A DNA stretch of 64,000 bases from Mantis religiosa (taxonomy: Eukaryota; Arthropoda; Insecta; Mantodea; Mantidae). The stretch is taken from the NCBI GenBank assembly GCA_030765055.1, contig CM060947.1, positions 260,710,596 to 260,774,595 of the forward strand. The letters run 5' to 3'. Positions 20,208-31,283 of the stretch are shown one piece after another. How positions within the stretch are numbered: the stretch's first letter is position 1; every line of letters begins with the position of its first letter. Below the pieces are notes generated by a model. It saw only the letters and a list, made by a program, of their open reading frames with translations. It did not search any database and was not told the DNA's origin. The position numbers were made by a program, and so were the translations under genes.

Positions 20208-23067
20208 GCCCGATTTCACCAACAAATGTTAAAATCGACGTCAGCAAATGTAACGTAACAATTGTAATAGCGCTAACAATTTCTTGTATTTCACCAACCT
20301 GTTTTCTGAAAATGTTAACAAACACGTGCTACCGCCAAGAAATTTGTAAATATTACAGCTATAGAAGGCTGTGGATAAGTCGTATTATTTTCTTAACGTA
20401 CTTCGATGCGCTTTTGTTTTCATTTTCTTCTGCACCGCAGTCTGCACACAGCTAAAAAAATGGTGGAAACAAATTTCTCATAAATGCAGAAAGGACTGTT
20501 AATTGGATTTGTGAGGAAGTATAACGATATTGTGGAAAATAGGACGGAGGTGGTGTGTAATAGAGAAAGATGTCACACGGGGAAAAATTGGAAACAAAGT
20601 TAATTCAAATTCATGTGTCATTACTACAAACGAAGCGTATTACGTAAATTTAAAACGAGGTGCGTTGAAGTACAACTGAAGAGTGACTTGCACGTTTCAA
20701 GATGGCAGGTGGACAGTGTATTATCCACATAATTCAGTGAATTATAAAATCGCAAAGTTATTAATACTTGAAGCAAAGACCAGATCGGCATATTCCTTTC
20801 GATGCATGTTCTAACTCAGTATTACGTAAATTTAAAACGAGGTGCGAAGAAGTACAAGTGACGAGTGACTTGCACGTTTCAAGACGGCAGGTGGACAGTG
20901 TACTATCCACAGCGAATTATAAAATAGCAAAGTTATTAATACTTGAAGCAAAGACCAGAACAGCATATTCCTTTCGATGCATGTTCTAACCCAGTATTAC
21001 GTAAATTTAAAACGAGGAGCGAAGAAGGACAAGTGACGAGTGACTTGCACGTTTCAAGACGGCAGGTGGACAGTGTACTATCCACAGCGAATTATAAAAT
21101 AGCAAAGTTATTAATACTTGAAGCAAAGACCAGAACAGCATATTCCTTTCGATGCATGTTCTAACCCAGTATTACGTAAATTTAAAACGAGGTGCGAAGA
21201 AGTACAAGTGACGAGTGACTTGCACGTTTCAAGACGGCAGGTGGACAGTGTACTATCCACAGCGAATTATAAAATAGCAAAGTTATTAATACTTGAAGCA
21301 AAGACCAGAACAGCATATTCCTTTCGATGCATGTTCTAACCCAGTATTACGTAAATTTAAAACGAGGAGCGAAGAAGGACAAGTGACGAGTGACTTGAAC
21401 GCTTCAAGACGGGAGGTGGACAGTGTACTATCCACAGTGAATTATAAAATAGCAAAGTTATTAATACTTGAAGCAAAGACGAGATCGGCATATTCCTTTC
21501 GATGCATGTTCTAACTCAGTATTACGTAAATTTAAAACGAGGTGCGAAGAAGTACAAGTGACGAGTGACTTGCACGTTTCAAGACGGCAGGTGGACAGTG
21601 TACTATCCACAGCGAATTATAAAATAGCAAAGTTATTAATACTTGAAGCAAAGACGAGATCGGCATATTCCTTTCGATGCATGTTCTAACTCAGTATTAC
21701 GTAAATTTAAAACGACGAGCGAAGGACAAGTGACTTGAACGTTTCAAAACGGCAGGTGGACAGTGTACTATCCACAGTGAATTATAAAATAGCAAAGTTA
21801 TTAATACTTTAAGCAAAGTCGAGATCGGTATATTCCTTTCGATGCATGTTCTAACTCAGTATTACGTAAATTTAAAACGAGGAGCGAAGAAGGACAAGTG
21901 ACGAGTGACTTGAACGCTTCAAGACGGGAGGTGGACAGTGTACTATCCACATAATTCGGTGAATTATAAAATCGCAAAGTTATTAATACTTGAAGCAAAG
22001 GCGAGATTGGCATATTCCTTTCGATGCATGTTCTAACTCAGTATTACGTAAATTTAAAACGAGGTGCGAAACGGGATGTGGATAATGTATTATCCACATA
22101 ATTCAGTGAATTATAAAATCGCAAAGTTATTAATACTTGAAGCTAAGGCGAGATCGGCATATTCCTTTCGATGCATGTTCTAACTCAGTATTACGTAAAT
22201 TTAAAACGAGGAACCAAGAAGGACAAGTTACTTGAACGTTTCAAGACGGGATGTGGATAATGTATTATCCATATAATTCAGTGTATTATAAAATCGCAAA
22301 GTTATTAATACTTGAAGCAAAGGCGAGATCGGCATATTCCTTTAGATGCATGTTCTAACTCAGTATTACGTAAATTTAAAACGAGGAACCAAGAAGGACA
22401 TGTTACTTGAACGTTTCAAGACGGGATGTGGATAATGTATTATCCATATAATTCAGTGTATTATAAAATCGCAAAGTTATTAATACTTGAAGCTAAGGTG
22501 AGATCGGCATATTCCTTTCGATGCATGTTCTAACTCAGTATTACGTAAATTTAAAACGAGGAGCGAAGAAGGGCAAGTGACTTAAACGCTTCAAGACGGG
22601 AGGTGGACAATGGATTATCCACATAATTCAGTGAATTATAAAACCGCAAGGTTACTAATACTTGAAGCAAAGGTGAGATCGGCATATTCCTTTCGAGGCA
22701 TGTTCTAACCTCTCTTGTACTTCCGCAGTAACCTTCGAGGCAGCATGTTTCGACAGTCTATACCTCCGTAAAACAATTTTCTTCGGATAGTTCCTCAAAA
22801 TTATTTTTCTTTATAGGCCGTACTCTACTGCGAATGCCATTTAGACGGTCTTAAATATAGCAAATCGACATCAACAGCTGAGATCATGCTCGCCAACTTG
22901 ACTACTTACAATTGTTAAGGACTTAACATCAGAAATTTGGCGTGTTAGTTTAACAAGAGATTTAACACGAGTGTTACGCTAACACTTGTTGGTGAAATGC
23001 AATTTTTTTTTTTTTAACTATTGCTAAACTTGTGTTAAGACTTAACATTTGTTGGTGAAATCGGGCA
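20208..23067. mobile_element. Non-autonomous inverted-repeat DNA element built on a 175-bp satellite
   Basis: The ends gcccgatttcaccaacaaat (20208 onward) and its exact inverse (to 23067) form a perfect ~25-bp pair. The motif tttcaccaac recurs subterminally, at about 20290 on the left and inverted near 22986 on the right. The flanking triplets CTA and TTA would fit an imperfect TWA target duplication of PIF/Harbinger type, which is weak. No transposase is inside. About 2.1 kb of the 2.9 kb is a tandem array. Confidence 0.75.
20635..22710. repeat. 175-bp tandem repeat, about 12 units
   Basis: The block atgcatgttctaactcagta recurs every 175 bp from 20800 to 21660. Further right the units are shortened by deletions (for example at 21720-21790 and 22070-22080), giving spacings near 130-175. 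The left five units are nearly identical and alternate between two variants (ggtgcgaagaagtac and ggagcgaagaaggac), which indicates recent amplification of a dimer. The 73-codon frames that repeat with it are artefacts. Confidence 0.92.
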
Positions 23068-23622
23068 TTAGCGTGAGAACATTGCACTACGTCTACGAGT
23101 GCCAGCGCCCTCGGAGTCCGGTTTCTTTTGGGACCTTCTCGTATGTCCATGCCATTGTTGCCTTCGTTCAAATATTTTGCCATGGATTGGTTTGCTTTCT
23201 AATTCCTTTTTAATATCCTCATTTCTTAATTTTCCCAATATTGTACAACCTTTAACATTTATTAAAAATTTCATTTCTGCAGTCTGTGTTTTATTTAAAT
23301 CCTTTTGTGTTGGCCCCCAGGTTTCGCTTCCGTATAGTAAGGTTGGAATAGCCATTACCTTATACATTTTCATTTTTGTATCCTTTCTCACTCTGTTTTT
23401 AAAATTTCTTTGGATTTTCTCACATATTTCTCGGAATTTGTTTACTTTTTCTTCTATATCAGCATTGTTTCTAAAGCTCATGTTACATCCTAAATATTCA
23501 ACACTCGATATTTGTTCTAAAATTTTATTTCCCAAAACAATTTTTGATCTTACATTGTCATTTCCTTTAAAAGCCACAATTTTTGTTTTTTCTTCTGATA
23601 TTTTAAAATTATACTTTTGTAC
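23068..23622 (-). pseudogene. LINE-B C-terminal domain
   Basis: The frame reads NFKISEEKTKIVAFKG, SVEYLGCNMSF, MYKVMAIPTLLYGSETWGPT and AEMKFLINVKGCTILGKLRN. These are the classic blocks after the RT palm in many non-LTR polymerases. It runs 169 codons open, then ends near 23068. The upstream junction with the mariner is at 23622-23624. Confidence 0.85.
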
Positions 23623-23624
23623 TA

Positions 23625-24957
23625 CGAGGCATGTTTTTTAAGTCAGTGCCGTTTTGCGATTCCGCTGCCGCAGCGCTACGCTCGGCGCTCCGCGCATGCG
23701 CGTTGGTTACCTACAACCCTTGTCTACGCACTGACGCCATTACAGTCTGATTCTTCATTGTATAGGTTGGTTACTGAGTGTTTAAGACGCCTCCGACAAT
23801 CGTGAGTTCCGCCGTTTGTGAAGTACGGGCTACTATATGATTTCTTAGTGCTAAAGGCGTAAAACCGATCGATATTCATCGTGAGATCTGTGAAGTTTAA
23901 GGACAAAACTTTATGAGTTATGGAATGGTAAGGAAATGGGTGAGAGCATTTAAAGATGGCCGCACAAATGCGCATGATGAAGAACGGAGTGGACGTCCTT
24001 TGGTCGTTACTGGAGATTTGGTGCAGAAAGTGGACGAAAAGGTGAGAGAAAATAGACGCTTTACAATTTCATCATTGTGCGACTATTTTCCTCAATATTC
24101 TCGTAGTGTTTTGTATCGGATTGTGACCGAGAACTTGAAGTACCGGAAATTGTGTTCACGTTGGGTTCCGAAAATGTTGACGGATTTGCACAAAACCCAA
24201 CGTTTAGGCAGTGCATTGACTTTCCTTGAGCGGTACCACAATGAAGGTGAAGATTTTTTAGACCAAATTGTTACTGGTGACCAAACATGGGTGGCCTACG
24301 TCACACCAGAATCGAAACAACAATCCATGGAATGGCGACATTCATCATCAGCCACAAAAGTGAAGTTCAAGCAAACAATTTCTGCCCGGAAAATCATGTG
24401 CACAGTTTTTTGGGACAGAAAAGGAGTATTGCTAGTGGAGTTTCTGCCTCGTAATGAGACAATCAATGCAGCGTCTTATTGTGATACATTGAACAATCTG
24501 CGCCGTGCAATCCAGAACAAAAGACGTGGCAAGTTGAGTAAGGGTTTCGTTTTGCTGCATGACAATGCCCGTCCACATGTGGCTAATCGGACCAAAGATC
24601 TCATCAAATCTTTTTAATGGGAAACTCTAGATCATCCTCCATACAGCCCTGCTCTGGCGCCCAGCGACTACCATTTGTTCCTGCACTTGAAGAGACTTCT
24701 GGGCGGTCAGCGTCTTCAAGACGATAACGAAGTCAAAACAGTTGTGATACAGTGGTTAACACGTCAGGCGGCAGAATTTTATGAGGAGGGTATTCAAAAT
24801 CTGGTGCCACGTTATGACAAGTGCCTCAATATTCATGGAAATTATGAAGAAAAGTATATTAAGGCACAGGCTTTCATGTAAAAATAAAATTATTGCGATA
24901 CATATGCACGTCTTTTTTTTAATTCCAAAACTGCACTGACTTAAAAAGCATGCCTCG
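23625..24957 (+). mobile_element. Complete mariner element (1333 bp) in LINE-B
   Basis: Inverted ends start CGAGGCATGTTTTTTAAGTC on the left and CGAGGCATGCTTTTTAAGTC (inverse of the right end), and TA is duplicated at 23623-23624 and 24958-24959. It carries one transposase gene in the plus sense. Confidence 0.92.
23820..24881 (+). pseudogene. Mariner transposase, catalytically altered
   Basis: The longest open part (23913-24617, 234 codons) covers the HTH region (MVRKWVRAFKDGRTNAHDEE, WVPKML), the first Asp (VTGDQTWV) and the second Asp (LLHDNARPH). A TAA at 24615-24617 interrupts the frame, which continues in phase as HPPYSPALAPSDYHLF through to VKTVVIQWLTRQ and a stop at 24881. The third catalytic Asp of the SPDLAP motif is Ala here. 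Two stops lie in the N-terminal 40 codons (near 23838 and 23900). The family is DD34D mariner. Confidence 0.9.
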
Positions 24958-24959
24958 TA

Positions 24960-25805
24960 TATTATTTAGAATATACGTTGATGTTTTCAGCAGATTTGCG
25001 TTCCGATGAATCAATATTTGGTCGTCCACAAACAGCAGGATATTGATATAAATATTTTCTTTTATTTTCATTCCTGGATCTACTAAAATGCTCCATTCAT
25101 TTAGAATATCGTCCATATATACACTAAAAAGAGTAGGTGATAAGCTACACCCTTGTCTTAGTGCAGTATTGGTAGATATTTGTTCTGTTACCTATCCCCA
25201 GTATCAATTCTTATAGTTGTATTTGTATATATGCCTTTTATTGCATTAATATGTGGTGGCTAACCCTTACTTTCTAATATTTGCCACAGTTTTGATCTAT
25301 TTACTGTATCAAAAGCCTTTTCCAGGTCAATGAATGAGATATGTTTCCAAATTCTTGTTCCTTCGTTGTTCAGTTGTTTGATTAAGGACAAATACAATAT
25401 CTGTACAGTATCGGTCTTTGCGGAATCCACTCGGATCTTATGCTATAAGGCATTCTGTAATAGTTACCAGTTTATTGTTTATTATTTTAATATATATTTG
25501 TAAGTTGTGTTCATTAAACGTATCCCTCTATAATTTCCACAGTTTTAATATATTTTTAATTATAGCTATTGACTACGATTCAGGTATTTTACATTTTTGC
25601 CAACAATAATTAATTAAATATATTGTTTTAATTTTCATATTATCCCGCTGTACTTTTTAAGTTCTCCATTCATTCCATCTACTCCTGGTGTCTTTTGATT
25701 TTTAATAGTATTCAACAAATCGTCTAATTCTCCAAGGTTTATTGGATCTACTTCTTCTTGCTCCGCTTCTTCTTTTCAGATGTTTTCTAGTAAACCATTT
25801 TCTAC
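24960..25805 (-). pseudogene. LINE-B reverse transcriptase, palm and fingers
   Basis: Several frames supply the RT motifs in order: TPGVDGMNGELKKY, NYRGIRLMNTTYK, FIDLEKAFDTVNRSK (motif A Asp), LRQGCSLSPTLFSVYMDDIL (motif B) and LLFVDDQILI (motif C, FVDD). Stops and frameshifts are scattered. The piece is bounded on the left by the mariner and on the right by the Tc1-like element. Confidence 0.82.
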
Positions 25806-27081
25806 ATTACTACAGACGTGTGCAAATTATTAGACTCAATGGTGAAATTTTTAACATACACCGTTTATTTTCTATTTATTTAACAGAAATAATATTACAA
25901 AGTATGTTTTCAACTCTTAGTGTTTTGTATGCATTATTTCAGCCTTTGTTACTATTTTGATGCGTTTAGCGATGCTCTCTACAAGGATGGAGCACTTTTC
26001 CTGTGCCAAAAGGTTATCAGGCCCTCAATAATCTCAACTTTTGTTGTTATTTTCAATTTTTTCAGTCTCCGTTTAACAATACTCCACAGATTCTCTATTG
26101 GATTTAAATCAGGGTTATTCCCCGGCCATGGTAGTACTTTTACATTGTTTTCTTTGAGGAACTGGGTTACAGATTTTGCTCTACGGCAGCAAGCACTGTC
26201 ATGCATGAACACAAAATCACCATTTGCGGAAATAGTCTTGTTTCTAATTCACTTTTATACTGTTTCTGCTCCATAGATCCCACAAGTATGTATAATCTTC
26301 CAGATCCATGGACAGACATACAGCTCCAGACCATTTTTGATATTGGGTGCTTTACTCTTTGATCGAAACACTTAGGGGAAATGCTTCTTTATCTGTGCTT
26401 CTCACATGTTGGCTGCTCTCTTCACATACTTCAAACATGGATTCATCTGAGAAAATTGCCTGAAACAATAAAAAAATTATATTAATATTAAACAGTTTTA
26501 AAATTACTCAAAGATAGTATAATAAAACCAGCAATGAGGGAAACAAAGTTTAGGCTGCTTTTTATTTCCATAAAATTTACATGTACATATTTTAATTTCA
26601 TGCTATATACAACTTTCATACTATTTACCTTTCTCCAAAATTCAACTGGATGTTTCTGCATCTCTTTGGCCCATTCTAAACGTATTTTTGCTATTGCAGG
26701 TGTCAGTTTAGCCTTTTTACGAGGTCTGCGTGCTGGTAAACCTGCTTCACGTAATCTTCTGAGAACTACTGAGGCTGATATTTCTGTACCGTACTGCTTT
26801 AGTTGATTACTGAGGTCAATGCTGGTTGCTCTTCTATTTTGTTTTGCCACCTGAACAAGTTTTCTTTGCATCCTTGGTGATAGCTTTCCTTTCCTCCCGC
26901 ATTTTCCATCGCTTTGTGAGGTCAACGTCTCACCGAATGTTAAAGCTTGATTAATGCGACTAACGGATATTTCTGAAATACATAATTTCTTAGCTGTTTC
27001 ACGTTTTGAATAAAGAGTTTCCCTCAAAAGAGTCTCAGTTACAGCTACTTTCCTTGGGGATAAGTCAGCAGTTATACCCAT
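25806..27081 (-). pseudogene. Tc1-like transposase with a 169-nt intron
   Basis: Exon 1 (27081-26629) encodes paired HTH domains: SPRKVAVTETLLRETLYSKR, CISEISVSRINQAL and QYGTEISASVVLRRLREAGL, then KLTPAIAKIRLEWAKEM and EFWRK. The DNA then has AAG|GTAAAT, and 169 bases later a T-rich tract and TTTCAG|GC, after which the protein resumes in phase as AIFSDESMFEV with the first catalytic Asp. Exon 2 continues with two frameshifts to KMVWSCMSVHG, FMHDSACC (second Asp) and NNPDLNPIENLWSIV (Glu), a DD34E triad. The left end shows cagacgtgtgcaaattatta next to TA. The right end is unclear, somewhere before 27480. Confidence 0.82.
26460..26628 (-). other. Probable spliceosomal intron in the Tc1-like transposase
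   Basis: Minus strand: donor GTAAATAG at 26628-26621, acceptor TTTATTGTTTCAG ending at 26460. Phase is 0 between K and A codons. The sequence inside is AT-rich and has no transposase similarity, while both flanks do. Confidence 0.75.
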
Positions 27082-27484
27082 AACCTTACTTTTGAGCCAA
27101 TGTGAATGCTAAGGATTAGATACACGATGTTACCTGGCTTGAGATCAATTAATAATAATTACTGAGGATATATTAGCCATAAAACACAATAAAGGCAAAT
27201 ATTAACAATCTTCAGTTACTACATTCACCAAATGAAAGCAATATCACCAAACAGTTGGATAAACAGACATGAAGAAAATGGTTGCTCTTAATTCAGAGCT
27301 ACCACCATATTACTATAAGTAAAAGAAAAATCCCTCAGCTATTATTAAGAGAGAAATTTCACTGAATATGCTTCATATTATAGCAAGGAAAAGAATTACG
27401 ACAAATTGAAATAGGTTACGGCGGTAAATAGCTATTATTTTGAATTTCAAACTGAAGCAAAGTAAAAAAAAAAAAAAAAAAGAA

Positions 27485-27990
27485 CATGAACGAATCTAAT
27501 AATTTGCACTCGTCTTTAAAATACAGATTAGTGTACTGCTCTATCCATTTATCTTCAGATATTATATTCAATTTTGCTACAAATTTTTCGTTTTTATTTA
27601 AATGCTTAATTAGTTTATATCCTATTGTTTGTCTCCCATGTATGTCATGCTCTACCTCACTTATAAATTTATTCCATGATTCTTCATGTGCTTGTCTTGT
27701 CATTCTTTTAGCTTCTTTTCTTTGCTCCTTATATCTCATATGTTTGATTTGTTTTCATCTGTAAATTTCTTCTATAGGCTTGATTTTTATTTTGTATTGC
27801 GTTCTTAATTTCTGTATCCAAATTCTTTGACCTCTCCTGTTTCTTAATTTCCTCTTCTTCCCAAGGACTTCGCTTGCTGTTTTATTAATTATTTTTTATA
27901 TATTTTTCCAGTCCAAATTTATAGTCTCCTCCGTTGGCAATTCTAGAATATTTCTTACCATCCGCTAACCTTTACAGGAAAAACATTAAA
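27485..27990 (-). pseudogene. LINE-B segment between endonuclease and RT
   Basis: The frame gives KEAKRMTRQAHEESWNKFIS, HGRQTIGYKLIKHLNK, LNIISEDKWIEQYTNLYF, and further upstream in a broken frame NKTASEVLGKKRKLRNR. This EESWNKFISxxE...IISEDKWxEHYTNL linker precedes RT in several insect LINEs. A run of 20 A (27462-27481) lies at its left edge, where the Tc1-like insert begins. Confidence 0.7.
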
Positions 27991-28000
27991 CTCTAAATCA

Positions 28001-29029
28001 AGGTTTCTGTAAGGAAGAAAGTTTTCCGTTATATCTCCTTTGTCTATTGTTTTTGACATGAGTTTTTATGTTTGTTACTACGGCAACGGCTTTCACTGTT
28101 CCACCTCTCAGTGTCTGAAGTGTGAATATCGACAGCTTTTGTTTCACACATTCAACCTTCTTCCTCTCTGCCAGCGACTGCGGTGCAGGCATTTGTTTTG
28201 CTTTACAAAACAAAAACAAGTCGCGAATGGTAGTGAAATGCAACTGTTTTCTCCAAGGAACTGAACCCTACGGGAACCCAGTCTTTTGAGTAATGCTTTT
28301 TGCAAATATCTCAAACACTATATTTTAATTTAAATCATAAGAATAATTTTTAAAGTAATAGAAATCATCAACAAACGTATCTAAGTACGTGGTAGAAAAC
28401 CAGAGGCGAATTGCTTGTACGTTTGTTAACCAAGATAAATCTGCAGCGTCTACAGTTCAGATGTTCCTCACTGCATTGTTATTGCTTCGCCTTGCTCAGC
28501 GCAATTGTTATTTAATGTACTACGGCCCTATGTGACGCAAACGCTTCACTGACCTGTAAATCAGTGCTGCCAACACGTAAGCAGGTAAATTATTTGTTCA
28601 CTTCTGGGATATTTAACACGGCTGCAGACGTAACACACAGATCACGTGGCTTCAGCAAGCATCGAGTGTGGCTTAGGGTATTAAAAAAGCAATAAACCAA
28701 TGTGGAACACCGGTTTTATTATTAAATGTGTTGGTACTCCTGATGGCTAGAGTACTTGAATGTCAACAGTGTACGGAAGGTAGCTTAGACAACAACATCA
28801 TATCACAAAAACCTTAACATCAACTTTTTTAAAGCGTCAAAATAACTACGTCATTTTTAAAATATCAAAGTCATTTTATGTGCGGAGTAAACCGTTTCCG
28901 AGAATATACCTTGTTAGAATTTTCCAATACCTACACTTTTTTAAAACAACAAATCGTTATTCCTTTTCTAGCCCTTAAATAAACAAAGAGAATGCAATTA
29001 CAAAGACGTCACCTACACTGCCACTTTTA
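28001..29029. other. No gene seen
   Basis: Open frames around 28000-28264 on both strands lack motifs. No terminal repeats were found. Confidence 0.45.
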
Positions 29030-29636
29030 AAACATTTGTCTATCACTTAAAGTCTACTGTATTCCCTTGTAACTACAATAAGATAATATTTATCTTGAAG
29101 TGGATACAGCAAAAAGTGGTTTTAGGTATAGTTTGCACAAATGGTAAAAAGGAACATCGTATTGCAAATCCGTTACTTAGCGACAAGCTTTTGAAAAACC
29201 TGATCGTTGCATCAGCTGATATATCGTATTGTAAATTGAAGGCTTATCTGAACGAACAGAGCTGGATGGAATGGTAAACGTTTCTAAGTAACATTTTGTA
29301 GGGGAGTGAAAGGAGATGTTTTTCCCGTGCATCTGTCAGGATGCTGCCTCAGTTCCATCTCTTAATTATAACCGAGGAGGGCTGCGACATGTCAAAAACT
29401 TTTGACGTGGAACCGAGAGGGGAGATCTCCCCTTATATGTACGTGATCAGTAGTACCACTTGTCGACAGAAACGCATCTTGCGATAAAACCTCCTGGTGC
29501 AGCTTACAGCAGTGTTCTTCAGCAAAATTAATACAATAGCCAGATATTCAAATGTTTATATACATCACTTTCTCTAGTCTTGTACAAACAGTTATTGCTC
29601 TATCTGCTTCAAGATAAACATTATCTTATTGTAGTT
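29030..29636. repeat. Inverted pair of 121-bp satellite fragments around a 450-bp spacer
   Basis: Bases 29030-29096 are a reverse-orientation part of the 121-bp unit, and 29548-29636 a forward part. The spacer holds a 60-codon frame (29095-29277) without a recognisable motif. The right fragment runs into the solo LTR at 29637. Confidence 0.8.
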
Positions 29637-30326
29637 TGAAGCAAATTGTATGTGGCGAACAAATATGATTGGCGAACAATGAGGTTTCTCTCAGGGTATG
29701 CGTGGAAGGGTGTGAGAAGAAGATTTTAACAACACTGGAATGCCCGTTTCCAATTTATTTACTGCTTCTTCTTTTAAAACATCGAAATGAAAGTTGCCGA
29801 CCAAGGGTTACCAATCTCGGTTTAGAGTTACTGACTGCAGAATGTTCAGTACTCGATAAATTTATTCGTTCCTCATATATACGAACCGACAATTATCAAA
29901 CACAGAACAGGTTGACCGCCCTAATAGGCTTCAGGCCTCAGACTCTTGTCTCATCGGCTGCACGCCGAAGACTCTCCTGCTCGGCTTCACGCCGAAGACT
30001 GCTCTCCTCGGCCTGACGCCGAAGACTGCTTCACTGACCACAGCTGCGCGTGTGTGTATATCTAACTTTCACTCTCAGGAAGCTCCTTTTCAACCAAAAT
30101 CCCTTTGTGGCTGTTTTGTCGCCATTGTAAATGATCCAAAGAATTTCCTATTCATACTAGTCAGTGAGCCACTTTAGAAATTTTCTAAGGACACTGCTTC
30201 TTACATTGCTTTGTTATAACACTTTCCCCCAACTCAATTGGCCTTTCCCTTGCGTAACAAAGAACCAACATTCCTTTGACATCCATCATGATTCTTTGCT
30301 TCTGGCAAATCATAATTTCGGTATCA
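29637..30326 (-). mobile_element. Solo LTR of the tRNA-Lys family, copy 2 (690 bp)
   Basis: The LTR starts TGAAGCAAAT at 29637 and ends GGTATCA at 30326, with agtt duplicated at 29633-29636 and 30327-30330. Collapsing the duplication restores the 121-bp satellite unit (ttattgtagttacaaggg), so the insertion is younger than that array. This copy has no primer-binding-site units at its U5 end and three units of the 27-bp minisatellite. Confidence 0.92.
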
Positions 30327-30845
30327 AGTTGCAAGGGACTACAGTAGACTTTAAGTGATAGTCAAATGTTTTATATACATGTCTTTCTCTACTTTCGTAC
30401 AAACCCTTATTGCTCTATCTACTTCACGATGAACATTATCTTATTGTAGTTGCAAGGGACTACAGTAGACTTTAAGTGATAGTCAAATGTTTTATATACA
30501 TGTCTTTCTCTACTCTTTACAAACACTTATTGCTCCATCTACTTCACGATAAACATTATCTTATTGTAGTTACAAGGGAATACAGTAGACTTTAAGTGAT
30601 AGTCAAATGTTTTATATACATGACTTTCTCTACTCTTGTACAAACACTTATTGCTCTATCTACTTCAAGATAAACATTATCTTATTGTAGTTACAGGGGA
30701 ATACAGCAGACTTTAAGTGATAGTCAAATGTTTTATATACATGACTTTCTCTACTCTTGTACAAACACTTATTGCTCTATCTACTTCAAGATAAACATTA
30801 TCTTATTCTAGTTACAAGGGAATACAATAGACTTTGAGATAATCA
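30327..30845 (+). repeat. 121-bp satellite array, about 4 units
   Basis: Units follow agttacaagggaatacagta with a 121-bp period and mild divergence. The same unit occurs at 44075-44270, 49376-50200 (inverted) and 55470-57075. Confidence 0.92.
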
Positions 30846-31027
30846 AATGTATTAAAACTGGTTGCCTAAGTTACGACTTTGTAATTTCACTCTGTTTGTT
30901 GTCCAACAGATGGTGAATATCGACTTGGTATTTGCGAAAAGTGTAAGTATTGAGGAAGTGAAGCCAGTAGCAAGGGATATGTCGAAAAAAGTTAAATATA
31001 GAGCTTCAATTCTATGTTTTAGGAAGA

Positions 31028-31270
31028 AATGTGTAGTGTTTAACGCCCGCTTTTACTACATACGGCAGCGCAGGCAATGACACTGATGATACATGAGATG
31101 AAGATGGAGCACCGGTGGAATGAGATGGCGGGGGAAACCGGAGATCCCGGAGAAAACCCGCCCCAGTGCCGTGTTGTCCACCACAAATGTCACTTTGCGG
31201 TCACCTGGGATCGAACCCGGGCCCCCTTGGTGAGAGCCAAGCGGTCTAACCACTGAGCCATGGCGCGGCC
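31028..31270 (-). mobile_element. SINE-1, full-length tRNA-derived SINE (243 bp)
   Basis: The minus strand starts GGCCGCGCCATGGCTCAGTG, with A box TGGCTCAGTGG and B box GGTTCGATCCC of a tRNA-like head, followed by a 170-bp body. The element is flanked by the perfect 13-bp duplication tgttttaggaaga (31015-31027 and 31271-31283). RNA polymerase III promoter boxes are intact, so it was recently competent for transcription. A truncated copy is at 9263-9448. Confidence 0.95.
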
Positions 31271-31283
31271 TGTTTTAGGAAGA

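Larger units (their letters stand above)
23068..28000 (-). mobile_element. LINE-B, non-LTR retrotransposon relic split by a mariner and a Tc1-like element
   Basis: Minus-strand coding pieces at 27485-27990, 24960-25805 and 23068-23622 join in order to one polymerase: linker, RT motifs, thumb/C-terminal domain. Between them sit a Tc1-like element (about 25806-27480) and a complete mariner (23625-24957, TA duplication). The 3' end lies against the inverted-repeat element at 23067. Confidence 0.82.

Noticed and set aside
20768..22013. Series of 73-codon frames, one per 175-bp unit
   Set aside because: The unit length is not a multiple of three, the frames overlap unit borders and no motif is present; they are repeat artefacts.
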